The notes under the pieces are model-generated. The model had not been told where the DNA came from and did not search any database. It saw only the letters and a program-made list of their open reading frames with translations. Position numbers and translations under genes: made by a program. From the NCBI GenBank assembly GCA_946628415.1, contig CAMOWK010000001.1, forward strand, positions 299,156-363,155: 64,000 nucleotides of DNA, written 5' to 3'. Below are positions 54,988-62,226 of this stretch, piece by piece (the stretch's first letter is position 1; the number at the start of each line of letters is the position of its first letter). This DNA comes from an uncultured Lachnospiraceae bacterium. Lineage in GTDB: Bacteria; Bacillota; Clostridia; Lachnospirales; Lachnospiraceae.

Positions 54988-56778
54988 CTAATCAAGTGGA
55001 GTTAACCCATTTTCTACTAATGTTTTGTTTATTTCTTCTTCCTCTTTATATCTGTATAAGCTTTGGAAAATATGAAGATTTATATCATCTTTTCCATTCT
55101 GTGCTGTGATAATATCATCATTTGTACTATCAAGAAACTTATATACAAATCGTAACCTAGGTGTTTTTTTGCCTTTGCTGTCTTTACTGTATGATACATA
55201 TATCTTATAAAATATGCTTTTCAATACTGAATTAGTAAGGTTATCTGTATCAACTTTCTGTATATCTTCTTTGTACTTCTCATAAAGCTTTATTAAATGC
55301 TCTTTTTCTTCTTCAATCCGCTCCATTCTTGATATATCTGCTTTAATATCGCTTATTTCATCATTTAATTCTTTCATCTGTGATTTGTATATATCTTCAT
55401 CAATCAAACCATCTCTTTTATCTTGTCTTAACTGTCTCATTTCTCCGTTTAAAGCTATGCTTTTTTGCTCTAATGCTTCTTTATCCTTTATATCTATATT
55501 TTTAAACTTTTCTCGTAAATACATTTCAAAGAATCCATCAGAATTGCTCTTTTTTAGCTGTTTAATCTCATACTGAATAGCTTTTATACAATCATCTTCT
55601 ATAACTGCATTTCTTCCTCCAGAACAGCCACCTTTTCTATTAGCTCCACCAAATACATCATATATATGACAAGTCCAACAATAACCAATATCTGTTACTG
55701 TTCCGTCTTTCTTAACCCAACGATTTCTTTTTTTGCGACTAAAACAGCTACCACAATTTGCACAATATAAGATACCTGATAGGAGCTTTTCACTACTTTG
55801 TCTTGAACCATGACTATATAGCTCTTTATGTCTTTCAAGCTCAATCTGTGTGAGTGAAAAATCATTATCTGATATAATTCTTAAATCTTCATTCTGTACT
55901 ACTACCCACTCATTAGGTTCAATTTCTTTCTGTGTTTTTCGTGTAATATCGTAGCTTTCAACTCTATGTGTAACTTGCTTTCCGGTATATATTTCATTCT
56001 GTAATATTTTTTTAACCTGCATTTCTCTCCAAACACCATCTCTTTTTGTCGGTGCTTCAATTTCATTGAGTTTTCTAGCTATTCTTCCTTGTCCCCAATG
56101 TTCGTTTAAATACCAGTTATACACCATTTTTACATATTCTGCTTCAACAGGATTTATATGCAAAAATCCATCTACTTTATCATATCCATATGGTGGTGTA
56201 CTACTCCAACCGCCTTTCTGTCTTAATCTACCCATAGCCCATTTTACACGCTCACTTTTTGTTCTGTTTTCTTCTTGTGCTATGCTCAATCTTAACTGCA
56301 ATTCAAAGTCTTTTGATAAGTCTAAACTGTCCCAACCTTCTTTACGAAAATATACTCCAACTCCAATATCTCTCAAGTTTTTAATAACTGTGTATCCATC
56401 TTCTACGCTACGACTAAAACGGCTAACATCTTCTACATAAATCATATCAAATTTTCTAATCATAGCATCTTCAATCATTCGTTGAAATGCTTTTCTGTTA
56501 TGTACAGATTTACCGCTTATACCTTCATCTATGTACAATCCGTCTGTACGTTCTGTTGTTACTAGCTTACCTTTAACAGCTTTTCCATCTTTTCTTATTC
56601 TTGTTACTTCTCTACGACACAGCAAACCGACATTTGCGTGTTTAACACCAGTTTCGCTAAACTTCTCTAACCATTGTGCTTGCTGTTCTTGTATGCTCTT
56701 TTTCTGTTCTTCTAAATCTGTACTAACACGACAGTATGCAACAGCTAAACGCATTGTATTATCTATTTTAGCTTTCAT
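54988..56778 (-). CDS. Large serine recombinase (integrase)
   Basis: The 596-residue protein has the serine recombinase catalytic domain (AYCRVSTDLEEQ with Ser19, then YVEDVSRFSRS), a recombinase domain (about 190-310, with STPPYGYDKVDGFL and GQGRIARKLNEIEAPTKRDG), and a zinc ribbon beginning CANCGSCFSRKK. A long coiled coil (about 430-530) ends the protein. This is the architecture of phage and ICE integrases that act on distinct attP and attB. The gene lies next to the att site, as usual. It is the probable integrase for the insertion in rtcB2. Confidence 0.95.
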   Translation of the reverse strand: MKAKIDNTMRLAVAYCRVSTDLEEQKKSIQEQQAQWLEKFSETGVKHANVGLLCRREVTRIRKDGKAVKGKLVTTERTDGLYIDEGISGKSVHNRKAFQRMIEDAMIRKFDMIYVEDVSRFSRSVEDGYTVIKNLRDIGVGVYFRKEGWDSLDLSKDFELQLRLSIAQEENRTKSERVKWAMGRLRQKGGWSSTPPYGYDKVDGFLHINPVEAEYVKMVYNWYLNEHWGQGRIARKLNEIEAPTKRDGVWREMQVKKILQNEIYTGKQVTHRVESYDITRKTQKEIEPNEWVVVQNEDLRIISDNDFSLTQIELERHKELYSHGSRQSSEKLLSGILYCANCGSCFSRKKRNRWVKKDGTVTDIGYCWTCHIYDVFGGANRKGGCSGGRNAVIEDDCIKAIQYEIKQLKKSNSDGFFEMYLREKFKNIDIKDKEALEQKSIALNGEMRQLRQDKRDGLIDEDIYKSQMKELNDEISDIKADISRMERIEEEKEHLIKLYEKYKEDIQKVDTDNLTNSVLKSIFYKIYVSYSKDSKGKKTPRLRFVYKFLDSTNDDIITAQNGKDDINLHIFQSLYRYKEEEEINKTLVENGLTPLD

Positions 56779-56807
56779 AGTATTTTCCTTTCTGCTCTTA
56801 TGAGCGT

Positions 56808-57509
56808 TTACATCTCTTCTTTAAGCTCTTTCTTGTACTTGTAATATGTATTTCTGCTTAACTTAACAAGCTCCATACAATCTGTATCATCTAGTGAACC
56901 GTTGAAGTCTTTACTATGCTTTAGTATCTTTTCTTTAGCTATGATACTTTTCTTTGTTGTTAGCTTTGTACCTTTTTTCTGTCCTATCTGCTTGCCGTCT
57001 ATTCTAGCTGTCTCTATACCTTCTTTTGTTCTTTGACTTAAATCATCAACTTCTTTCTGTGATTGCTCAAATGCTTTTGTTATATCATCACTCGCTTTTT
57101 CATACATAAATCTATTTATTGCTTCAATAATTTCTTTTATCAATTTTCCTTCATTAGTATCGTCTGCTAGCTCTATCTTAATACCAGAATTAGCTAATGC
57201 TTTCTTGTATGCTTCTGTATCAATATGATGTTCTTTAATAAAAACAAGATTGACACCTCTATTATACAGCTCAAAGTAAGTGTTTATACCATCTTCGGCA
57301 TTTCTACTCATACGACTTACACTATCAAATACAAGTGTATCGCCTTCTTTTACTTTCTTATAAAGCTTATTCCACTCTGGACGATTAAGTTTTGTTCCTG
57401 TAAATGCTTCTTGAAAAATAACAGCAGTAGGGTACTGTGTTTTGATATTTCTAATCTGTCTATCAATGCTTTGTTGCTTTGTACTTATTCTTGCATATCC
57501 GTATATCAT
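56808..57509 (-). CDS. Small serine recombinase (resolvase/invertase family)
   Basis: The 233-residue protein has a catalytic domain starting MIYGYARISTKQQSIDRQI with Ser9 and a VFDSVSRMSRNAEDG motif. The C-terminal part ends with a helix-turn-helix (LVKLSRNTYYKYKKELKEE). It may resolve or invert element DNA, act as a second integrase subunit, or regulate. Copies of ATTACTTTTAATAC around its promoter suggest that it binds its own control region. It is 29 bases upstream of the large recombinase gene. Confidence 0.93.
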   Translation of the reverse strand: MIYGYARISTKQQSIDRQIRNIKTQYPTAVIFQEAFTGTKLNRPEWNKLYKKVKEGDTLVFDSVSRMSRNAEDGINTYFELYNRGVNLVFIKEHHIDTEAYKKALANSGIKIELADDTNEGKLIKEIIEAINRFMYEKASDDITKAFEQSQKEVDDLSQRTKEGIETARIDGKQIGQKKGTKLTTKKSIIAKEKILKHSKDFNGSLDDTDCMELVKLSRNTYYKYKKELKEEM

Positions 57510-57524
57510 AGTGTATCTCCTTTC

Positions 57525-57629
57525 GTATTAAAAGTGACGTTCGTTTGATTTACTACTAAGATTATAACACTTTGAATATCATAATACAATTACTTTTAAT
57601 ACTTTTTGACTATACATTACTTTTAATAC
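57525..57629 (-). promoter_or_regulatory. Recombinase promoter with three copies of an ATTACTTTTA box
   Basis: On the minus strand TTGTAT (57584-57589) and TATAAT (57561-57566) are 17 bases apart. ATTACTTTTAATAC stands at 57589-57602 and 57616-57629, upstream of the -35, and GTATTAAAAGTGA (57525-57537) is an inverted copy in the leader. The box shares ATTACTTTTA with the element ends. Confidence 0.78.
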
Positions 57630-57710
57630 TATGTTTCGCAAATCCTATAAATAGGACATTTCTGATATGTGCTGATGCTTGAAAATGATGTTATGTAAAC
57701 CAAATTAAAA

Positions 57711-57749
57711 ACAGCTAGATAAAAACTCTGTCTGTAATCATCTAGCTGT
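57711..57749 (-). terminator. Terminator of the element cargo operon
   Basis: ACAGCTAGAT and ATCTAGCTGT form a perfect 10-bp stem with a 19-base loop. On the minus strand TTTTTAATTT follows. It separates the cargo operon from the recombinase promoter. Confidence 0.8.
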
Positions 57750-57759
57750 CTAAAATTCA

Positions 57760-57867
57760 TTTTAACGTGTCTAACAAGCTCATATAAGCGTTTTATAGCT
57801 TATATGTGTAGATATACTAGCTAACACATAAAAACGCTTTATAACGCTTCTAGCGCGTTTCTAGTGC
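57760..57867. repeat. Inverted and direct repeat cluster inside the element
   Basis: CATATAAGC/GCTTATATG (57781-57789 with 57798-57806) forms a hairpin. AAGCGTTTTATA and AAAACGCTTTATAACGCTT occur around it in opposite directions, followed by more AACGC and GCGTT copies. No gene fits. The dense symmetry recalls replication or transfer origins, but this is not shown. Confidence 0.45.
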
Positions 57868-58563
57868 TTATGCTATTGCATTTTGTCCATCATTCAAGTT
57901 TATATTGTCAAAACTGTTCTTTGCTGTTGAAGGTACTCTAGCTGTTTTGTAATCAGATAAAGACATTCCATCACCTATAACATTGAATAGGTTAGCTGAA
58001 AATCCTTCATCTGCATAACTGTCAAGCTCTAGCGGTTGAATCATAATATTTCCATTATTGTAAATACTGTTAGCAATACGCAAAGCACCTTCTCCAAACT
58101 TTTTATATACGCTCAACTGTTCTTTTGGTGTAATAATCTTTATACTGTCATATTTTCCAAACATCTGCTTTGAATCTGTCTTGTTGTTCTTGTTTATCCA
58201 GCCTTGAATATAAGATAGCATAGTAGGGTTATAAGGATTTGAGTATCTTTCTACAAAAGCTCTTACTGTCTCAACTGATAAATCCATACCACTTTCAAAT
58301 ATATGTCTGTCTGCTGTTAGCTGTTCTACATTTGGAAAACTTGCTATTGCTAAGTATTCTCTTGCTGTTCTGTAAATATCGTTTATTATTGCTTGTGTAC
58401 GTTCATATTCTTGTGTCTGCTGTTGCTTTACAGATTCATTTTCCTTTTTTGCGTATTCTTCTGAAAACCTTCTGTTGTTTTCTTCTATCTGCTCATTATA
58501 TTTTTTCTGCTTGTTGTAGTAGCTTTTTAAAATATCTTTCATCTGTGATACATAAATATTCAT
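57868..58563 (-). CDS. Hypothetical coiled-coil protein of the element
   Basis: The 231-residue protein starts behind AAAGGAG. Residues 1-60 are rich in Lys, Glu, Gln and Asn and predicted to be a coiled coil (KKYNEQIEENNRRFSEEYAK). The rest contains mixed helices with VETVRAFVERYSNPYNPTML and IQPLELDSYADEGFSANLFN. No membrane helix or known motif is present. It is the last cargo gene before the terminator. A scaffold or DNA-binding role cannot be excluded. Confidence 0.6.
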   Translation of the reverse strand: MNIYVSQMKDILKSYYNKQKKYNEQIEENNRRFSEEYAKKENESVKQQQTQEYERTQAIINDIYRTAREYLAIASFPNVEQLTADRHIFESGMDLSVETVRAFVERYSNPYNPTMLSYIQGWINKNNKTDSKQMFGKYDSIKIITPKEQLSVYKKFGEGALRIANSIYNNGNIMIQPLELDSYADEGFSANLFNVIGDGMSLSDYKTARVPSTAKNSFDNINLNDGQNAIA

Positions 58564-58578
58564 ATCTGAAAATCTCCT

Positions 58579-58905
58579 TTACTGTCTGTATTTTAAAATT
58601 CTTGCTTGCTCTTTTGTACAATGAATCTGCATAGATATGTTTTCTGTATCTTCTGCAAAATCACTGGAAAAGTAACAGTAATCAAAATGTGATAACTCAC
58701 AAGCTTTTTTTATGCTTTCTTGAGTATGTGGGAGCGGTAGTAGTGCTAGCTGTTCTTCAAAGTATTTATAGCCAGTAAGTCTTGTTACTTCATCTTCACT
58801 TCTAGAAAAATCTAGTATCAATTCTATAACCGCTCCTTCTTTATCGTTCTGCTTATGCTTTAGCCTTTGTACTTCTTTCTGTGCATATCTCAACATAGTA
58901 TTCAT
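58579..58905 (-). CDS. Hypothetical small protein of the element
   Basis: The 108-residue protein starts at an ATG with AGAAGG upstream and has no recognisable motif. It is rich in Glu, Lys and Gln in the first half (LRYAQKEVQRLKHKQNDKEG) and includes SHFDYCYFSSDFAEDTENIS later. It lies 15 bases after the HTH gene and 15 before the coiled-coil gene, with no obvious promoter between. Confidence 0.55.
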   Translation of the reverse strand: MNTMLRYAQKEVQRLKHKQNDKEGAVIELILDFSRSEDEVTRLTGYKYFEEQLALLPLPHTQESIKKACELSHFDYCYFSSDFAEDTENISMQIHCTKEQARILKYRQ

Positions 58906-58920
58906 ATAAGCACCTTCTTT

Positions 58921-59277
58921 CTAAGTAGTATCTTTCTGCTGTTGTTTCCATTCTTCTATGTCCTGTAATAAGTCTTTTTGTATTCCGTACTCTTGCGCAA
59001 GTGCTAGAATCTTGCAAGCACTCTGTAATCTTGCAAAGCTGTTGCTATCATCTAATAACTCAACAAGTGTTTCCACGCTCTTATGTGCATTTGCTGTTAG
59101 CTCTGTGAGTACACCATCTAAAACCTTTTTTCTGTATGTAGAAAGTAGCTCTTGAAAAGTATCTGTTTTCATTCTTCTGCATACTTGGGTTTTTGTCATT
59201 CCAAGCTCTTTTGCTATCTGTGTTTGTGTTTTACCACTAAGACATAGAAAGAGTAGTGTATCATTGTCAACTTTCAT
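58921..59277 (-). CDS. HTH protein resembling phage terminase-small-subunit or transposase HTH
   Basis: The start is ATG at 59275-59277, behind AGGAG, giving 118 residues. A helix-turn-helix is clear: SGKTQTQIAKELGMTKTQVC near residue 13. The remainder is helical, with a terminal stretch SFARLQSACKILALAQEYGI similar to C-terminal helices of phage terminase small subunits. No terminase large subunit is present, so a role in element regulation or replication is more likely. It overlaps its neighbour's stop by 11 bases. Confidence 0.68.
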   Translation of the reverse strand: MKVDNDTLLFLCLSGKTQTQIAKELGMTKTQVCRRMKTDTFQELLSTYRKKVLDGVLTELTANAHKSVETLVELLDDSNSFARLQSACKILALAQEYGIQKDLLQDIEEWKQQQKDTT

Positions 59278-59557
59278 CTGTTCCGCTCCTCTCGTCAAAG
59301 TATTGTTTCATATTCTCTAAAAAAATCTTTGCTTCTGAATCTGAAATGAAGAAAAGAACATTAAAATTTTTATCTTCTTTTGTGCGTAATCTAACTGTAA
59401 TCTTTGTAATACCTTTTGCTTCTGCTGGAGCAGTAGTAACACTCTGTTTTACTGTGCTAAACTTCAAGTTATACTTGTAAATCCGACAAAAAGATAAAAG
59501 ATTGCACATTATCAAATCAGATTCAGACAGACTTTTTATCCATGCTATATCATACAT
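59267..59557 (-). CDS. Hypothetical protein of the element
   Basis: The start is ATG at 59555-59557, which overlaps the stop of the previous gene and follows AGGTGG. It encodes 96 residues. It has a basic middle (AKGITKITVRLRTKEDKNF) and a beta-rich C-terminal half with VLFFISDSEAKIFLENMKQY. There is no recognised domain. The overlapping starts and stops show translational coupling with the genes on both sides. Confidence 0.55.
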   Translation of the reverse strand: MYDIAWIKSLSESDLIMCNLLSFCRIYKYNLKFSTVKQSVTTAPAEAKGITKITVRLRTKEDKNFNVLFFISDSEAKIFLENMKQYFDERSGTDES

Positions 59558-59858
59558 CTTTAACCACCTTGTATTTTTCATCTGTTAAATCTATTAGCTC
59601 TATATCAGGAAAGTCATTTGATAAAGCTGTGCATAACCAAAGGTATTCATCATCAAATACTCTGTATTTATAAACGTGTGTATTATCTGAATTATCGTGT
59701 AGGTAAAAAACAAAGTCTGAAATATATCTGCCTTTTACATTTTTACGTCTCATCAATGATATTTTGTCTAGTGTCATTTTATAAAGTGTCATGTTGGAAA
59801 GTAACAGACAATAAACCACTTCCCATCTATCCATTTTTTGCATTTCTTGTAGTGTCAT
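59550..59858 (-). CDS. Hypothetical protein of the element
   Basis: The 102-residue protein starts behind AAGGAGATAAGAAAA, an excellent ribosome site. Sequence features are TLQEMQKMDRWEVVYCLLLS at the N-terminus and DEYLWLCTALSNDFPDIELI toward the end, an alpha-beta pattern without known motif. It is the first gene of a tightly packed set of five (this gene to 57868). Confidence 0.55.
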   Translation of the reverse strand: MTLQEMQKMDRWEVVYCLLLSNMTLYKMTLDKISLMRRKNVKGRYISDFVFYLHDNSDNTHVYKYRVFDDEYLWLCTALSNDFPDIELIDLTDEKYKVVKDV

Positions 59859-59980
59859 TTTTCTTATCTCCTTATATACTTGTTATACTTAATATAATAT
59901 ATCTTGAAAAATACAATGATTTAATCTTGTGAAAACGTACTGTTTTAAAGGGTTTACAACAAATTATATGTTTAAGATTT

Positions 59981-60469
59981 TTAACAAAATAAATCGTGAG
60001 AATTTACATATTCTTTAAAGTCAAAATCTCCACCAGTACGCACTATATCTGCCTGTTTCAAGTTATAGCACATTGTATTATAGGCATGATAATCTCTGCC
60101 TTTACTAACAACTTTACAGATAGGTTTTTTATATTTTTTATCAAGACTTTTTTTAATTTGGTTTACTGTGCTATAAGCACTTTTGTTCTCATTTCCGATA
60201 AACAAATTATGTATATGCCCGTCCACTTTTTTGCCTTGTATTACTTTTTGTGGACGTCCACGTTTTTTAGTGTGTATAACTGTTGATTTTGCTGTGTTGC
60301 TGTCTGTTGTGCTATAAACAGCCATCCAACTGATACCATCTTTTTTGCAATAGTATCTTATTTTTTCGCAAATCACTAAATAATCTTGTATTGATAGCGG
60401 AGTAGCATATATTTCTATACAGTAACAATTTGCTTGTAGTCGGAAATAATCTAGTATCTTAAACTTCAT
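59981..60469 (-). CDS. Possible HUH-type replication initiator of the element
   Basis: The 162-residue protein has a histidine-hydrophobic-histidine motif in VDGHIHNLFIG (His85, His87) and, 45 residues later, YHAYNTMCYNLKQAD. The latter can be read as the Y-xx-K or YxxxxY type catalytic tyrosine motif (Tyr130/Tyr135, Lys138). This order fits rolling-circle initiators and relaxases. The length is short for a Rep protein. If correct, the element can make single-stranded intermediates. I hold this as a candidate only, since no full-family match can be shown here. Confidence 0.5.
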   Translation of the reverse strand: MKFKILDYFRLQANCYCIEIYATPLSIQDYLVICEKIRYYCKKDGISWMAVYSTTDSNTAKSTVIHTKKRGRPQKVIQGKKVDGHIHNLFIGNENKSAYSTVNQIKKSLDKKYKKPICKVVSKGRDYHAYNTMCYNLKQADIVRTGGDFDFKEYVNSHDLFC

Positions 60470-60496
60470 ATTGTACTCCGTTTGATATTGGCTGTT

Positions 60497-60685
60497 TTAA
60501 TGTAAAGTAGTAGCTTTTCTGTTTGGTATCCAAGTGCTATCAAGTGCTATTTTGTCTATGTAAATTTTGTTTCCAAACTTGCATATAGGAAAATCTGATT
60601 GCTTGCATAGTGAATAGGCTTTATTCATGCCGATATGTAAATACTGTGCTAGCTCTTTTACTGTCATAAATCTGTTTTCTATCAT
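60497..60685 (-). CDS. Excisionase-like HTH protein of the element
   Basis: The start is ATG 60683-60685, behind AAAGGAGGATAAGC, giving 62 residues. FMTVKELAQYLHIGMNKAYS is an HTH_17/excisionase-type helix-turn-helix, followed by a wing PICKFGNKIYIDKIALD. It is the first gene inside the element at this end. It may steer excision by the large serine recombinase (a recombination directionality factor), or act as a repressor. Confidence 0.78.
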   Translation of the reverse strand: MIENRFMTVKELAQYLHIGMNKAYSLCKQSDFPICKFGNKIYIDKIALDSTWIPNRKATTLH

Positions 60686-60954
60686 CTGCTTATCCTCCTT
60701 TCGTAAAATAAAAAACCGCTCCAAAGATAAAGAATGTGCATATGTCATCTTTCTACCTTTTAAGCGGTTTAATAGTGTTTTCGTTTTTATACTTTTTTTA
60801 CGTTTTATATACTTTTTCGTTTTGTCGGTTTTTCGTTTTAATATTTTTCTTGTTATAGCGTTTTATTGTAGCACCAAATACATTGTAACATAACAATAGT
60901 ATTATGTAAACTACTAATTTTATTGTGCTTCTTTCTCTCTTATAAAGCTAGAAA

Positions 60955-60988
60955 ATACCCCCTACACTTTTTTGTCGTGTGGGGGTAT
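60955..60988. other. Strong hairpin with C5/G5 stem near the left end of the element
   Basis: ATACCCCCTACAC (60955-60967) and GTGTGGGGGTAT (60977-60988) form a long stem with one bulge and a 9-base loop. It stands between the excisionase-like gene and the attL arm in AT-rich DNA with several TTTTCGTTTT copies. It could be a replication nick-site hairpin or a terminator that isolates the element. Confidence 0.6.
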
Positions 60989-61023
60989 GCTCGAAAAGCT
61001 AGTATTTTAGCTGTTTTTCACTT

Positions 61024-61049
61024 ATTACTTTTAGCAATACATTACATCT
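61024..61049. repeat. attL half-site of the rtcB2 element
   Basis: The core CATCT (61045-61049, AGATG on the minus strand) is preceded inward by ATTACTTTTAGCAATA (61024-61039). This is the exact inverse of the arm at the other end. Codon 291 of rtcB2 (GAT) lies in the core. Confidence 0.85.
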
Positions 61050-61918
61050 CTCATATTAATAGGAACGATAACCTTTTCGCCTTCCTTGGCACTGATAGCA
61101 CCTTTTCTGAGAACAGGTTTTACTTTATCTGAAACACCTGAAACTGTAGTCGAAAAATCCACATAATTGTGAATACAAGTAAAACTGTCTTCCACCTTCC
61201 ATTTCATTCCATTTACTATAGACTCAATGATCGCCTCTCTGTTGATACGCGCAAACTCCTGAATTATTTCCAGATCATGAAAATAATCCTCCATAATCTC
61301 TCCTGTAAGGCAGGTCATCTCATATGAAGCATATCCCTGCTTCTTCATCTGCATTTCCTTCTGACCGGTTCTCAGATAGTAATCCGCAACCTCCATTCCA
61401 AGATGTCTGCTTCCGGAATGAACAACGAGATAGATATTGTCATCTTCATCCTTATCCACTTCTATAAAATGATTTCCACCTCCAAGAGTTCCGATACTGC
61501 AATTTGCCTTTGAAGCATTTATATTTTTTACACATCTAAGCTCTGACAGATCAATCCTGTCTGCATATTTATGCTCTGCTTTTCTAATTCTGGGTCCGAC
61601 AGGAACATTATCCCTTATAACACTGTCAAGCTGCTGGAACTGAATCCCTTTTGTTTTAACCTTAGCTATGGTCATGCCGCATCCAATATCTACACCTACA
61701 AGACTTGGAAGAATTGAATCACCAACTGTCATAGTAAGTCCTATAGTTCCGACCTTCCCCGGATGAACATCAGGCATAGCTCTGACAATACTGCCTTCTG
61801 AACTCGGGTGATTGCAGATCATCTGAAGCTGCTTTCTTGCATAATCTTCCAGAGCGTAAAGTTCATTTTCCACCGTATAAACGATAGCATTTGTATATTT
61901 TCCATATATTGTAATCAT
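61045..61918 (-). pseudogene. rtcB: rtcB2, 5' part: truncated RNA ligase
   Basis: RtcB2 is the short RtcB-family RNA ligase that joins 2',3'-cyclic phosphate and 5'-hydroxyl ends. It repairs cleaved 16S rRNA together with PrfH. The start ATG at 61918 follows AGAGGAA. Codons 1-291 encode VGVDIGCGM (Asp77 and Cys80), GGGNHFIEV (His150) and VVHSGSRHLG (His167), all manganese ligands. After INMRD the frame enters the element, reads VMYC and stops. The resulting 295-residue protein lacks the guanylylated histidine and should be inactive. Confidence 0.95.
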
Positions 61919-61964
61919 AAAATATTTCCTCTTTTCTATTTATCACTCTAATGTTTACGGCATA

Positions 61965-62011
61965 CAAAAAACACCTCCGGTGCAGCATTTCAGCCACACC
62001 AAAAGAGGTGT
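61965..62011 (-). terminator. Terminator in the rtcB2 leader (candidate attenuator)
   Basis: ACACCTC (61971-61977) and GAGGTGT (62005-62011) with an inner stem CACC/GGTG form a stable hairpin. On the minus strand a T run follows. It lies 47 bases before the rtcB2 start and downstream of the only clear promoter, so read-through is required for expression. Confidence 0.85.
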
Positions 62012-62071
62012 CAGTTATCTTGATATTTTTACCTTTAAAAATGCAGTAACAGTAGAATCACTTAAATTCTA

Positions 62072-62146
62072 TCAACTCACCGACATATCAAGGACAACCG
62101 ATGCCTCAATGTTACATATTGAATTGTTTAAAATAATACTTCGCAT
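62072..62146 (-). CDS. Possible 24-codon leader peptide upstream of rtcB2
   Basis: ATG at 62144-62146 has an excellent ribosome site (AAAGGAGG, seven bases away). The peptide begins MRSIILNNSICNIEASV and stops at TGA, 61 bases before the terminator stem. No protein family applies. Its place between promoter and terminator fits translation-dependent attenuation, which would sense ribosome function. This is inference. Confidence 0.55.
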   Translation of the reverse strand: MRSIILNNSICNIEASVVLDMSVS

Positions 62147-62226
62147 ATTGTCCTCCTTTTCGTCCTGGGGTTAATAGTTACTAAGACAACGTCTCCCGGG
62201 GATTCGTGCTATCCTCGCCGATTCGT

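Larger units (their letters stand above)
54956..61049. mobile_element. Serine-recombinase integrative element inserted in rtcB2
   Basis: The element of 6,089 bp (one AGATG core plus the interior) is bounded by AGATG on the minus strand at 54956-54960 and 61045-61049. Inverted copies of TATTGCTAAAAGTAAT lie just inside both ends (54967-54982 and 61024-61039). Circularising the ends gives a palindromic attP centred on AGATG. The empty site is an in-frame rtcB2 attB with GTTCC/GGAAC at equal distance. All cargo is on the minus strand. The serine recombinase genes sit at the 54.9 kb end. Confidence 0.93.

Noticed and set aside
58921..59277. A phage terminase gene implying a prophage
   Set aside because: Only an HTH resembling the small subunit is present. 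No large terminase, portal, capsid or tail gene exists in the element.
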